NCBI RefSeq assembly: GCF_000518645.1
Contig: NZ_JADZ01000032.1
Location: forward strand, 1 to 64,000
Length of the DNA: 64,000 bases
Direction: 5' to 3'
From: Curvibacter gracilis ATCC BAA-807
GTDB taxonomy: Bacteria > Pseudomonadota > Gammaproteobacteria > Burkholderiales > Burkholderiaceae_C
Shown here: piece after piece, positions 1 to 8,077 of the stretch
Layout of the letters: each line of letters opens with the position of its first letter
How positions within the stretch are numbered: the first letter of the stretch is position 1
Translations under genes and position numbers: made by a program
Notes under the pieces: generated by a model
What the model was told of the DNA's origin: nothing
Databases searched by the model: none
Seen by the model: only the letters and a program-made list of their open reading frames with translations

Positions 1-380
1 GTGGGGGTGGGGTAGGTGTGGCCGTCCACGCGGGTGCACATCTCGGCGAAGTAGCTGAAGTTGTCGGCCGCGCGGGGCACGAGCTGCTTGCCGGTCTGGG
101 AGATGACCTGGCCGCAGTCGTTGGTCTCGGTCTGGGCGATCTCGGGCACGTGGCGGGCGATGAGCTCGCCGAGCTTGCGCATCAGCTTGGCGCGCTCGGT
201 GGCGGGCAGGCCGGCCCATTTCGGGAAGGCCTCTTTGGCGGCGGCCACGGCGGCGTGGACCTCGGCCTCGCCGCCCGATGCCACCTCGGCCAGCACCTCC
301 TGGGTGGCGGGGTTGAGGGTCTCGAAGTAGTCGCTGCTGGCGACGGACTGGCCGTTGATGAGGTGCTGGACTTGTTGCAT
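1..380 (-). CDS. hpaE: 5-carboxymethyl-2-hydroxymuconate semialdehyde dehydrogenase, N-terminal part
   Basis: Only the first ~126 residues lie in the window; the gene runs off the left edge. The start (MQQVQHLING, ATG at 380) opens with the FETLNPAT strand and the KWAGLPATERAKLMRKLGELI helix region typical of the NAD-dependent aldehyde dehydrogenase superfamily. HpaE oxidises the semialdehyde made by ring cleavage of homoprotocatechuate in the meta-cleavage route for 4-hydroxyphenylacetate. The catalytic Cys and Glu lie outside the window. It starts 6 nt after hpaG2 stops, so it is the next gene of the hpaR-hpaG1-hpaG2 operon, and that context is what decides the substrate call. On sequence alone only an aldehyde dehydrogenase could be claimed. 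Confidence 0.88.
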   Translation of the reverse strand, partial: MQQVQHLINGQSVASSDYFETLNPATQEVLAEVASGGEAEVHAAVAAAKEAFPKWAGLPATERAKLMRKLGELIARHVPEIAQTETNDCGQVISQTGKQLVPRAADNFSYFAEMCTRVDGHTYPTP

Positions 381-386
381 GGGGTC

Positions 387-1163
387 TCAACCTTGTCGAA
401 TGAAGTTGTGGAGCTCGCCGATGGCTTCGATGGAGGTCACGATCTCGGCGCCCGGGGGGCAGTCGACCACCCCGTCGGGTGTGCCGGTCAGGATCAGGTC
501 GCCGGGCGAGAGCGTCATGAAGGCGCTGAAGTACTCGATCAGAAAGGGCACGTCGAACACCATGTCTCGCGTGTTGCCGCGCTGGGTGATCTGGCCGTTC
601 ACCGTGGTCTGCAAGGCCAGGCCCATGGGGCCGCCGGGGCGGGCGTGGATGTCGGCGGCATCCACCAGCCAGGGGCCCAGCGGGGTGCAGGTGTCGCGGT
701 TCTTCACGCGCAGGTTGGGGCGGTACCAGTTCTCCAGGTAGTCGCGGATCGCGTAGTCGTTGGCCACGGTGTAGCCCTGCACGTAGTCGTAGGCCTGGTC
801 GCGTTTCACATGGCGCGCCGTGCGCCCGATCACCACCGCCAGCTCGCATTCGTAGTGCATGTAGCCCACGCCGACGGGCCGCACGGTGTGCTCGCGGTGG
901 CCGATCAGGCTGGCCTCGCCCTTGATGAACACCAGGGGTTCCTCGGGTGCTTTGAATTCCAGCTCTTTGGCGTGGTCGGCGTAGTTCAGGCCCAGCGCCA
1001 GGATGCTGCGCGCCCGTGGCACCGGTGCCAGGGGCGGCAGCCAGCGCACGGCCTCGAAGGGCACGCGCTGGCCATCGTCCAGACGCAGGGCGCCTTCGTC
1101 TTCCACCGCGTGCAGCGGGCCGCGTTCGGGGGTGTGGTTGAGCAGGATGCGGGCGTGCTTCAT
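387..1163 (-). CDS. hpaG2: HpaG2, isomerase/decarboxylase domain protein of homoprotocatechuate degradation
   Basis: 258 aa member of the fumarylacetoacetate hydrolase (FAH) fold family. The FAH core is visible: LGLNYADHAKE, then the metal ligands in YECELAVVIG (Glu-x-Glu), the NDYAIRDY segment and the closing GDLILTGTPDGV. In E. coli HpaG is one protein with two FAH halves that decarboxylates and then isomerises the ring-cleavage product; here the halves are separate genes and this is the C-terminal-type half. Its ATG overlaps the hpaG1 stop codon (ATGA), so the two are translationally coupled. The product feeds the lower pathway to pyruvate and succinate semialdehyde. Confidence 0.88.
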   Translation of the reverse strand: MKHARILLNHTPERGPLHAVEDEGALRLDDGQRVPFEAVRWLPPLAPVPRARSILALGLNYADHAKELEFKAPEEPLVFIKGEASLIGHREHTVRPVGVGYMHYECELAVVIGRTARHVKRDQAYDYVQGYTVANDYAIRDYLENWYRPNLRVKNRDTCTPLGPWLVDAADIHARPGGPMGLALQTTVNGQITQRGNTRDMVFDVPFLIEYFSAFMTLSPGDLILTGTPDGVVDCPPGAEIVTSIEAIGELHNFIRQG

Positions 1164-1804
1164 GCCAGGGCCTCCGTGCCGATGGGGTGGGTCAAGGGGG
1201 CAAAGCCCGGGGCGGTGAGCGTGACGGTGTCACCCGGCTGCAGCAGCGGACGCTGGCCGTCGGGGCCCACGTCGCAGCCCAGCATCAGCACATCGCCGGG
1301 GCGCAGGGTCATGAAGGCATTCACCTCGGCCAGCAGGGTGGCGGCTGGGCGCATCAGCTGCGACAGGTCCACCGTCTGGCGCAGGGCGCCGTTCACATGG
1401 ACTTGCAGCTGCAGCGTGGCCAGATCAGTCAGGTCCGTCAGCGGCACAGTCTGCGCGGGCGTGCCCAGAAAACCGTCGCGGCAGCGGAACTTCACCGGGG
1501 GCCGGAAGTAGCTGGCGTGCGGCAGGCTGAAATCGTTGAGCAGGGCGCAGGCCACCGGCCCTTGATCGCCCATCACCAGGCCGATCGTGGCGCCGGCTTC
1601 CACGCCGGCCACCCCGGTGGGCACAAGCACCGTGCCGCCGTCGGGGTTTCCCGTGTTGGCGGTCTTCACATACAGCACCGGGGCTTGTGGCGGGGCCTTG
1701 TGCGGGGCCTCGTGCATGCGCGGCTGCCAGCGTTCGTATTCGTTGCGGAAGTTCAGCAGCACGCCGTAGACGGTGCCGGCGGGGTGCCAGGGGGCAGCGC
1801 TCAT
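1160..1804 (-). CDS. hpaG1: HpaG1, isomerase/decarboxylase N-terminal-type subunit
   Basis: 214 aa when started at the ATG at 1804; this start overlaps the hpaR stop (ATGA), which is why I prefer it to the longer in-frame extension to 1885. It is a shorter, more divergent FAH-family domain (GVLLNFRNEYERW near the start, VNAFMTLRPGDVLMLG near the end). It partners HpaG2 in converting 5-oxo-pent-3-ene-1,2,5-tricarboxylate to 2-oxo-hept-3-ene-1,7-dioate (established for HpaG). The proline-rich KAPPQAPVLY stretch is normal for this subunit. The assignment comes mostly from fold plus the HpaR/HpaG2/HpaE neighbours. Confidence 0.83.
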   Translation of the reverse strand: MSAAPWHPAGTVYGVLLNFRNEYERWQPRMHEAPHKAPPQAPVLYVKTANTGNPDGGTVLVPTGVAGVEAGATIGLVMGDQGPVACALLNDFSLPHASYFRPPVKFRCRDGFLGTPAQTVPLTDLTDLATLQLQVHVNGALRQTVDLSQLMRPAATLLAEVNAFMTLRPGDVLMLGCDVGPDGQRPLLQPGDTVTLTAPGFAPLTHPIGTEALA

Positions 1805-2289
1805 GGTTGCTCCAGTTCGATCAGGGTGTCGAGCAGCTGGTAAAGCTGCAGCAGCTTGTCTTTGCCCAGGGTCTGCTCCATCCACTGGTAGTGGGCCTCG
1901 ATGGTGATGGACAAGGTCTCGACCAGGCGCAGGCCCTTGTCGGTGGCCTGCACCACGGTGCGGCGCGCGTCCTGCGGGTCGCGCTGGCGCTGGATCAGGC
2001 CGTCGCGCTCCATGCGGGCCAGCACACCGGTCAGGCTGGGGCCCAGGATGAAGGCCTCGCGCGCCACCCGCCCGGTCTCGACCACCCCGTGCTCACCCAG
2101 CACGCGCAGCACCCGCCACTGCTGATCGGACAGGCCGTGCTGGCGCAGGTTGGGCCGGGTGTGGCCCATCACCGCTTCGCGCGCCTGCAGCAACAGGCGG
2201 GGCAGGTTGCGGTGGGCAAAGGGCTGGACCGGGGGCTGGGGCAGGACGGGGGGCTGGGGCAGGACGGGGGGCTGGGGTGGGGTGCTCAT
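1801..2289 (-). CDS. hpaR: HpaR, MarR-family repressor of homoprotocatechuate degradation
   Basis: 162 aa winged-helix regulator. After a proline-rich leader (residues 1-23, three copies of a VLPQPP-like unit) comes a typical MarR core: the LSDQQWRVLRVLGEHG helix, the recognition region GPSLTGVLARMERDGLIQR and the wing with DPQDARRTVV. HpaR represses the homoprotocatechuate operon and is released by pathway aromatics (known for the E. coli protein). It is the first gene of this operon, overlaps hpaG1 by 4 nt, and has a perfect 16-bp palindrome ending 3 nt upstream of its ATG, so negative autoregulation of the whole operon is likely. The repeated leader is unusual for the family. Confidence 0.88.
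   Translation of the reverse strand: MSTPPQPPVLPQPPVLPQPPVQPFAHRNLPRLLLQAREAVMGHTRPNLRQHGLSDQQWRVLRVLGEHGVVETGRVAREAFILGPSLTGVLARMERDGLIQRQRDPQDARRTVVQATDKGLRLVETLSITIEAHYQWMEQTLGKDKLLQLYQLLDTLIELEQP
2231..2280 (-). repeat. 18-bp in-frame tandem repeat in the 5' end of hpaR
   Basis: Nearly three copies of an 18-bp unit (2231-2248, 2249-2266, partial 2267-2280) encode the repeated Pro-rich leader of HpaR. The unit is a multiple of 3, so copy-number change would alter leader length without breaking the frame. Confidence 0.85.
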
Positions 2290-2291
2290 TT

Positions 2292-2307
2292 ATTTAACAT
2301 GTTAAAT
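2292..2307. promoter_or_regulatory. Perfect 16-bp palindrome, likely HpaR operator
   Basis: ATTTAACATGTTAAAT is a perfect palindrome in an otherwise very GC-rich region, 2 nt upstream of the hpaR start codon at 2287-2289. AT-rich palindromes of this size are typical MarR-family operators. At this place it would overlap the ribosome binding region of hpaR, and repressor bound here would block the operon. No strong Shine-Dalgarno sequence is visible for hpaR within it. Confidence 0.7.
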
Positions 2308-2601
2308 GTTTGTCCGGCGAGACCCATTCGGGAAAACCCCGTGGAGGCCAAGCGCTGGCCTGCGAAGCGATGAACGAGCGCTCACGCCCACTTGCCTTTG
2401 CTAGACTGCGGGCCACATCCGCCCCTTGGCAGTAAGCCCTCCCACTCATCCCGGGAACGTGCCCAGCCCCTGGGGCTTTTTCATTTCTGGGTCGTGCCTG
2501 ATGGGGGGCGAATGAGCCGTTGGCAAGTCGCCATCTGACGCCATGGACTGGGCTGTGGCCCATCGGGCCCTGTTGCTGACGCGCAGGAAGGAGCTGAACC
2601 C

Positions 2602-3077
2602 TTGAGTCATCGACATTTCACGCTGGAGACCGTGCAGGTGATGCCACCGCATGGCCTGCGGCTGCACTACGCCGACGGGGAGATCCTGACGGTGAATCTG
2701 GAGCCGCTGATCCGCCAGCATCCCAGCCTTGGGCCCCTGATGGACCCCCGTGTCTTTGCCACCGCCAGCCTCGGCGATTGGGGGGGGGCAGTGTGAGCTG
2801 GCTCCAGGACGATGAACTCGAGTTGGCGGCTGACAATCTTCGGGCCCGGGCGCTTGAACAGGCCGGCGAGGCATCGCACGAATTCATCATCCAGTGGATG
2901 GAGCGCCATCGCTTGACGCTGGACCAGGCTGCGCAGGCCCTGGGCCTGTCACGCCGCATGTTGGCGTATTACCGCAGTGGTGCCAGGCCTGTGCCACGTC
3001 ATGTGGCGCTGGCCTGTCTGGGGTTTGCGGCGCAGGCAGCGTCTTCTGCAGATCCGACATTGGCATTCGCGGTTTGA
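2602..3077 (+). pseudogene. DUF2442-HTH protein interrupted by a frameshift in a G run
   Basis: Reading starts at a TTG at 2602 with a good Shine-Dalgarno (AGGAAGGAG, 2585-2593). The first frame encodes a DUF2442-like domain (LRLHYADGEILTVNLEPL, LMDPRVFATASLGDWGG) and stops at 64 aa. A second frame opens in the same place and continues as one would expect for the rest of the protein: SVSWLQDDELELAADNLRA, then a helix-turn-helix (LTLDQAAQALGLSRRMLAYYRSGARPVP). Joining them needs one extra G (or two fewer) in the run of nine G at 2780-2788, giving a ~158-aa protein. This is a mutation, a phase-variable tract, ribosomal slippage, or a sequencing error in a homopolymer. DUF2442 proteins often sit with small toxin-like partners; none is visible here. 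Confidence 0.72.
2780..2788 (+). repeat. Run of nine G at a frameshift point
   Basis: Nine consecutive G at the exact junction between the DUF2442 part and the HTH part of the gene at 2602-3077. Seven or ten G would restore one continuous reading frame. Confidence 0.85.
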
Positions 3078-3141
3078 CGGGGCTGCCGCAAGGTGCTGAC
3101 CTGCCCTTATAGTGGCCGCCTGTTGTCCGAATCCCCTCCCC

Positions 3142-4533
3142 ATGTCCCGAGAAAAAACCGTCTACACCTGCACCGAATGCGGTGGCACCAGTGCCAAGTG
3201 GCTGGGCAAGTGCCCGCAGTGCAATGCCTGGAACACCCTGGTCGAGTCGGTGGCCGAGGGTTCGGGGGCGGCCAGCAAGAACCGGCTCAGCACGCCCTCC
3301 TATTCGGGCTATGCCGGGCTGGCCCAGGCGGTCACGCCGCTGTCGGCCATCGAGGCCACCGAGGTGGCGCGCACGCCCAGCGGGCTGGAGGAGCTGGACC
3401 GGGTGTTGGGCGGCGGCATCGTCGAAGGCGGGGTGGTGCTGATCGGGGGGGACCCGGGCATCGGCAAGTCGACCCTGCTGTTGCAGGCGCTCGATGCGCT
3501 GCAGCGCAGCGGGCTGGAGACCCTGTACGTGACCGGTGAGGAAAGCGGGGCCCAGGTGGCGCTGCGCTCGCGCCGCCTGGGGCTGGACAACAGCCAGGTC
3601 AAGGTGATGGCCGAGATCCAGCTCGAAAAAATCCTGGCCACCATCGAGGCGCGCCAGCCCGCGGTGGCGGTGATCGATTCGATCCAGACCATCTACAGCG
3701 ACCAACTCAGTTCGGCGCCGGGCTCGGTGGCCCAGGTGCGCGAGTGTTCGGCCCACCTGACGCGGCTGGCCAAGGGCACGGGCATTGCCATCGTGTTGAT
3801 CGGCCACGTCACCAAAGAGGGCGCGCTGGCCGGCCCGCGCGTGCTGGAGCACATGGTGGACACGGTGCTGTACTTCGAGGGCGATACCCACTCCACCCAC
3901 CGCCTGGTGCGCGCCATCAAGAACCGCTTCGGGGCGGTCAACGAGATCGGTGTGTTCGCCATGACCGAGCGCGGCCTCAAGGGGGTGAGCAACCCCAGCG
4001 CCATCTTCCTGTCGCAGCACAGCCAGCCGGTGCCCGGCAGCTGCGTGCTGGTCACGCTGGAGGGCACGCGCCCGCTGCTGGTCGAGATCCAGGCCCTGGT
4101 GGACGGCGGCGGCCCCAGCCCGCGCCGCCTCAGCGTGGGCCTGGAGCGGGACCGCCTGGCCATGCTGCTGGCCGTGCTGCACCGCCATGCCGGCGTGGCC
4201 TGCATGGACCAGGACGTGTTCGTCAACGCGGTGGGCGGGGTGCGCATCAGCGAGCCGGCGGCCGACCTGGCCGTGCTGCTGGCCATCACCTCGTCGCTGC
4301 GCGGCAAGGCCCTGCCCAAGGGCTTTCTGGCCTTTGGCGAGGTGGGCCTGGCCGGCGAGATCCGCCCGGCCCCGCGCGGGCAGGAGCGGCTCAAAGAGGC
4401 TGCCAAGCTGGGTTTCAGCGTGGCCGTGGTGCCGCGCGCCAACGCCCCGAAAAAGCCCATCGAAGGCCTGACCGTGCATGCGGTGGAGCGGGTGGACGAG
4501 GCCATCGACCTGATCCGCCGCGAGTTCGAGTGA
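3142..4533 (+). CDS. radA: DNA repair protein RadA/Sms
   Basis: 463 aa from the ATG at 3142, full length for RadA. The order of domains is clear: a C4 zinc finger at residues 10-27 (CTEC...CPQC), a RecA-like ATPase with Walker A GGDPGIGKS at ~102-110, the RadA-specific KNRFG motif at 260-264, and a C-terminal Lon-protease-like domain without the protease's catalytic role (PRRLSVGLERDRLAML, VGLAGEIRP). RadA is a branch-migration helicase that processes recombination intermediates with RecA. An upstream in-frame ATG at 3112 would add ten residues with no family counterpart. The next gene begins 68 nt downstream. Confidence 0.97.
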   Translation: MSREKTVYTCTECGGTSAKWLGKCPQCNAWNTLVESVAEGSGAASKNRLSTPSYSGYAGLAQAVTPLSAIEATEVARTPSGLEELDRVLGGGIVEGGVVLIGGDPGIGKSTLLLQALDALQRSGLETLYVTGEESGAQVALRSRRLGLDNSQVKVMAEIQLEKILATIEARQPAVAVIDSIQTIYSDQLSSAPGSVAQVRECSAHLTRLAKGTGIAIVLIGHVTKEGALAGPRVLEHMVDTVLYFEGDTHSTHRLVRAIKNRFGAVNEIGVFAMTERGLKGVSNPSAIFLSQHSQPVPGSCVLVTLEGTRPLLVEIQALVDGGGPSPRRLSVGLERDRLAMLLAVLHRHAGVACMDQDVFVNAVGGVRISEPAADLAVLLAITSSLRGKALPKGFLAFGEVGLAGEIRPAPRGQERLKEAAKLGFSVAVVPRANAPKKPIEGLTVHAVERVDEAIDLIRREFE

Positions 4534-4601
4534 GCCCAGGCGGGCCCCGCTACGCACAAGCCACAAGTCGCGGCGCGGGGCGCTCATAGGACAATGCGCG
4601 C

Positions 4602-5030
4602 ATGAATTTCAAGAAAATCCTGGTGCCCGTGGGCGGCATCCTGCTGGTGGCGATGTCCTACCGGGCCTATGGCCTGGGCGGGGTGGCGGTGGCCCTGGGG
4701 GGCGTGGTGATGTGGGTGCTGATGCACTACACCCGCCTCATGCAGGTGCTCAAGCGGGCCAGCAACAACCCCATCGGTTACGTGGGCAGTGCGGTGATGC
4801 TCAATGCCAAGCTGCGCCCGGGCGTGGCCATGCTGCATGTGCTGGCGCTCACCCGTGCCTTGGGCGAACAGCTTTCGCCCAAGGACGAGCAACCCGAAAT
4901 TTTCCGCTGGACCGATGGCTCCAAGTCGCATGTGACGGCCGAATTCCTCAACGGTAAGCTGGTGAAATGGACCCTGTACCGCCCCCCTGTGAGTGAGGGC
5001 GACGATTCCGACGCCGCGCCGGCCCCTTAA
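4602..5030 (+). CDS. Conserved small membrane protein of unknown function
   Basis: 142 aa. The N-terminal third is hydrophobic, with two likely membrane helices (ILVPVGGILLVAMSYRAYGL and GGVAVALGGVVMWVLMHY), followed by a soluble part rich in NAKLRPGVAMLHVLALTRALGE and ending in an acidic, alanine/proline-rich tail. I recognise this as a type of short protein found next to radA or ilvE in Burkholderiales, but know no function. It lies between radA and ilvE on the same strand. The hydrophobic pattern and the consistent upstream gap support it being real. Confidence 0.75.
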   Translation: MNFKKILVPVGGILLVAMSYRAYGLGGVAVALGGVVMWVLMHYTRLMQVLKRASNNPIGYVGSAVMLNAKLRPGVAMLHVLALTRALGEQLSPKDEQPEIFRWTDGSKSHVTAEFLNGKLVKWTLYRPPVSEGDDSDAAPAP

Positions 5031-5111
5031 AATCGTGTTTTGACCTGCCCGGCGATGTGCCGGGACGGGGTTATCGCATCAGCGACGGCAAACACCCAAG
5101 GACACAAGCGC

Positions 5112-6050
5112 ATGAGCACACTCGCCCCTTCAATGGCTGACCGCGACGGCAAGATCTGGATGGATGGCCAGATGGTCGACTGGCGTGACGCCAAGATCCA
5201 CGTCCTGACCCACACCCTGCACTACGGCTGTGGCGCCTTCGAAGGTGTGCGTGCCTACAACACGGTGAACGGCACGGCCATCTTCCGCCTGGAGGAGCAC
5301 ACCGATCGCCTGTTCAACAGCGCCAAGATCCTGCGCATGAAGCTGCCCTTCAGCAAGGAAGAGGTCAACGAGGCCCAGAAGGCCGTGGTGCGCGAAAACA
5401 AGCTGGAGAGCTGCTATCTGCGCCCATTGACCTGGATCGGCTCGCAAAAGCTCGGTGTCAGCCCCAAGGGCAACACCATCCACCTGATGGTGGCAGCCTG
5501 GGCCTGGGGCGCCTACCTGGGCGAGGAAGGCCTCAAGCGCGGCATCCGCGTCAAGACCTCCAGCTACACCCGCCACCACGTCAACATCACCATGACGCAG
5601 GCCAAGGCGGTGAGCAACTACACCAACTCGATCCTGGCCAACATGGAAGCCACCGACGACGGCTACGACGAAGCCCTGCTGCTGGATTCGTCGGGCTTTG
5701 TGTCCGAGGGCGCCGGCGAGAACATCTTTGTCGTGAAGAACGGCGTGATTTACACGCCTGATCTGTCGGCCGGGGCCCTGAACGGCATCACCCGCAACAC
5801 CGTGTTCCACATCGCCAAGGATCTGGGCCTCGAGATCGTGCAAAAGCGCATCACCCGCGATGAGGTCTACATCGCCGATGAGGCCTTCTTCACCGGCACC
5901 GCCGCCGAAGTGACGCCGATCCGCGAGCTCGACCGCATCGAGATCGGCATCGGCTCGCGTGGGCCCATCACCGAAAAAATCCAGTCGGCGTTCTTCGACA
6001 TCGTGAACGGCCGCAATCCCCAATACGCCCACTGGCTGAGCCCGGTCTGA
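5112..6050 (+). CDS. ilvE: Branched-chain amino acid aminotransferase
   Basis: 312 aa fold-type IV PLP enzyme. It catalyses the last step of valine, leucine and isoleucine synthesis, transferring the amino group from glutamate. Visible hallmarks are the HTLHYGCGAFEGVRAY segment near residue 35, the PLP lysine in MTQAKAVSNY (Lys165), the class-IV signature around SEGAGENIFVV, and the closing FFTGTAAEVTPIRELD. The ATG at 5112 gives the usual family length; the longer frame to 5040 would add 24 unrelated residues. The start is preceded by a weak AAGGA. A short zinc-finger gene follows after 37 nt. Confidence 0.96.
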   Translation: MSTLAPSMADRDGKIWMDGQMVDWRDAKIHVLTHTLHYGCGAFEGVRAYNTVNGTAIFRLEEHTDRLFNSAKILRMKLPFSKEEVNEAQKAVVRENKLESCYLRPLTWIGSQKLGVSPKGNTIHLMVAAWAWGAYLGEEGLKRGIRVKTSSYTRHHVNITMTQAKAVSNYTNSILANMEATDDGYDEALLLDSSGFVSEGAGENIFVVKNGVIYTPDLSAGALNGITRNTVFHIAKDLGLEIVQKRITRDEVYIADEAFFTGTAAEVTPIRELDRIEIGIGSRGPITEKIQSAFFDIVNGRNPQYAHWLSPV

Positions 6051-6087
6051 GCGTCATTGCATCACCACATTCCAAAAAAGGGACCCC

Positions 6088-6294
6088 ATGAGTAGCGCTG
6101 CTGTTGAACTGCTGGCCAAAGACCTCAACGCCCAGGGGGGCGTGTTCTGCCCCAGCCCCAAGGCCGACATGAAGCTGTGGAACAGCCACCCCAAGGTGTA
6201 TCTGGACGTGGCCCGCACCGGCGAAGCCAAGTGCCCCTATTGCGGCACGGTGTACCGCCTGAAGGCGGGCGAAGTGGTGTCGCATCACCACTGA
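6088..6294 (+). CDS. Small zinc-finger protein (NDUFS6-like / zf-CHCC)
   Basis: 68 aa. It ends in CPYCGTVYRLKAGEVVSHHH and carries an upstream GVFCPSP cysteine and a WNSHPKV histidine, giving a CHCC-type zinc site as in the bacterial homologues of complex I accessory subunit NDUFS6. In proteobacteria such proteins are small, soluble and of uncertain role. It follows ilvE by 37 nt with a good AAAAGGGA ribosome site and likely shares its transcript. Confidence 0.85.
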   Translation: MSSAAVELLAKDLNAQGGVFCPSPKADMKLWNSHPKVYLDVARTGEAKCPYCGTVYRLKAGEVVSHHH

Positions 6295-6334
6295 TGCCCT
6301 GGCGGCCCGCGGGCCCCACACCCCATCGTCCGGC

Positions 6335-7234
6335 ATGAGCGCCCCGGAACCCGACGACCTGCATGATGTGCCGCTGGAGGCGCTGCTGGCCCAGGTCACT
6401 GTGCTGGTGGTCACCTACAACAGCGGTCACTGCCTGCCCGTGCTGGGGCAGGCTTTGGCGCGTCTGCCGCACGTCATCGTGGTCGACAACGCCAGTCAGG
6501 ACGACACGCCGGCCCAGGTGGCGCGCTGCCTGCCCGGCGCCCGGCTGCTGCGGCTCGAGGCCAACAAAGGCTATGGCGTGGCCAACAATGCCGGCCTGGC
6601 CCAGGTGCGCACGCCCTATGCGCTGCTGCTGAACCCCGATTGCGTGCTCACGCCCGAGGCCATTGCGGCCCTGGTGCAGGCCGCGCGCCAGTGGCCCGAC
6701 GCCAGCGTGCTGGTGCCCCAGCTCACCGACAGCGACGGCAGCCTGCAGGTCAACTACAGCTGGCCGCGCCATGCCTGGAAGCCCCGCACCGGTGCCGCCG
6801 AGGGCCCCTTGGCCGTGGGCTATGCCTGTGCCGCGGTGATGCTGCTGAACATGGCGGCCATGGCGCCGGTCGGCTTTTTCGACCCCCGCTTCTTTCTGTA
6901 TTACGAGGACGAGGACCTGTGCCTGCGCGTGTTCCAGCGCCAGGGCCAGATCCTGGTGCTGCCCGACATCCGCGTCACCCACCTGTCGCGCGGCTCGGTG
7001 CGCGGGCCCCGGCCCTGGCGCTCGGAGTACTGGCGCGGCTACCACCATGCGCAGTCCAAGATCCGCTTCATGGCCAAGCACCTGGGCGTGGCGGCCGGTC
7101 GCCGGGCGCATCGGCGCCTGATGGCGTCGGCCGCCCTGAACGTGCTGGCCCGGGCCTTGCTGCTGTCGCCCAAGCATCTGGCGCGCGCCTGGGGCCGCCT
7201 GCGCGGCGTGTGGCAGTTGCCGCCGCAGGCCTGA
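6335..7234 (+). CDS. Glycosyltransferase family 2 (rhamnosyltransferase-like)
   Basis: 299 aa GT-A fold enzyme. VTYNSG at the start, VVDNASQDDT for nucleotide-sugar binding, and LLLNPDC carrying the metal-binding acid are in the usual order. The late YYEDEDLCLRV motif with FDPRFF before it is typical of dTDP-rhamnosyltransferases that build O-antigen or other surface glycans. The C-terminal ~60 residues are basic and amphipathic and may touch the membrane. It is the first of four consecutive sugar-polymer genes; the acceptor cannot be deduced. Confidence 0.85.
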   Translation: MSAPEPDDLHDVPLEALLAQVTVLVVTYNSGHCLPVLGQALARLPHVIVVDNASQDDTPAQVARCLPGARLLRLEANKGYGVANNAGLAQVRTPYALLLNPDCVLTPEAIAALVQAARQWPDASVLVPQLTDSDGSLQVNYSWPRHAWKPRTGAAEGPLAVGYACAAVMLLNMAAMAPVGFFDPRFFLYYEDEDLCLRVFQRQGQILVLPDIRVTHLSRGSVRGPRPWRSEYWRGYHHAQSKIRFMAKHLGVAAGRRAHRRLMASAALNVLARALLLSPKHLARAWGRLRGVWQLPPQA

Positions 7235-7262
7235 TGCCGCCCCCACTTTTCTCGAACCCACC

Positions 7263-8075
7263 ATGCCGACACCTTCCAATGCTGTGCGCGCCGACCGGCC
7301 GACCCTGACCATCGGCGTCCTGACCAAGAACGAGGCGCACCGCATCGAGAACTGCCTGCGCAGCGCTGCCTTTGCCGACCAGGTGGTGGTGGTGGACAGC
7401 GGCAGCACCGACGACACCGTGGCCATCGCCCGGCGCCTGGGCGCCGAGGTGCACCTGTACCCCGACTGGCAGGGCTTTGCCGTGCAGCGCACCCGGCTGC
7501 TGGCCCACGCCACCGGCGACTACCTGTTCTACCTCGATGCCGACGAGGTGGTCACCCCCGCGCTGCAGGCCGAGATCGAAGCCGCGGTGCGCTCCAATGA
7601 GCGCGCGGTGTGGCAGATCGAGTGGAGCGTGGTGGCCTACGGGCGCGAGCTCAAGCACTTTCTGTCGCAGTCGCGCCTGGACCGCATGTTCCGCCGCGAC
7701 ATGATCGAGCGCTTTGACGGGGTGGTGCACGAACACGCCGTGCTGCGCGATGGCGGCCAGCCCCTGCCGCGCCACGCCTTCAAGGCCAAGCTGCTGCACT
7801 ACTCGCGCGAGACGGTGCGCGGCAGCCTCGAAAAGCTCACCCAGTACTCGATGCTGGGCGCCGCCAAGCGGGCCGCGGCCGGCAAGCGCGGTGGCGTGCT
7901 GCGCGGCATGGCCTCGGCTTTTGCGATCTTTTTGCGCCTGTATGTGTTCCGTCTGGGCTTCATGGGGGGCGGGCCGGGCTTTCTGTTTTGCTTCTTCATT
8001 GCACTGGAGTGCTTCTTCCGCTACGCCGCGCTGTATTACGACCGTGACAGCCTGAGCCAGTCGGTGGGGCGTTGA
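7263..8075 (+). CDS. Glycosyltransferase family 2 (WaaE/KdtX-like)
   Basis: 270 aa. Motifs are VLTKNEAHRIENCLRSA, VVVDSGSTDDT and FYLDADEVV, then the DRMFRR and HYSRETV segments and a hydrophobic C-terminus, as in the WaaE/KdtX branch that adds glucose or a related sugar to the lipopolysaccharide inner core. WaaE-like enzymes are commonly annotated as lipooligosaccharide core glycosyltransferases. It follows the first GT2 gene by 28 nt and its stop codon overlaps the most upstream possible start of the ligase gene. Confidence 0.85.
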   Translation: MPTPSNAVRADRPTLTIGVLTKNEAHRIENCLRSAAFADQVVVVDSGSTDDTVAIARRLGAEVHLYPDWQGFAVQRTRLLAHATGDYLFYLDADEVVTPALQAEIEAAVRSNERAVWQIEWSVVAYGRELKHFLSQSRLDRMFRRDMIERFDGVVHEHAVLRDGGQPLPRHAFKAKLLHYSRETVRGSLEKLTQYSMLGAAKRAAAGKRGGVLRGMASAFAIFLRLYVFRLGFMGGGPGFLFCFFIALECFFRYAALYYDRDSLSQSVGR

Positions 8076-8077
8076 GC

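Noticed and set aside
2461-2485. AGCC-CCTG-GGCT followed by five T, looks like a terminator
   Set aside because: No transcript is known to end here on the plus strand, the stem is only 4 bp with a 4-nt loop. The remaining 2308-2584 gap shows no ORF or repeat; a leader of the DUF2442 gene cannot be excluded.
2887-4587. Minus-strand open frame of 566 codons opposite radA
   Set aside because: Antisense to a clear RadA with all motifs; no domain in the shadow.
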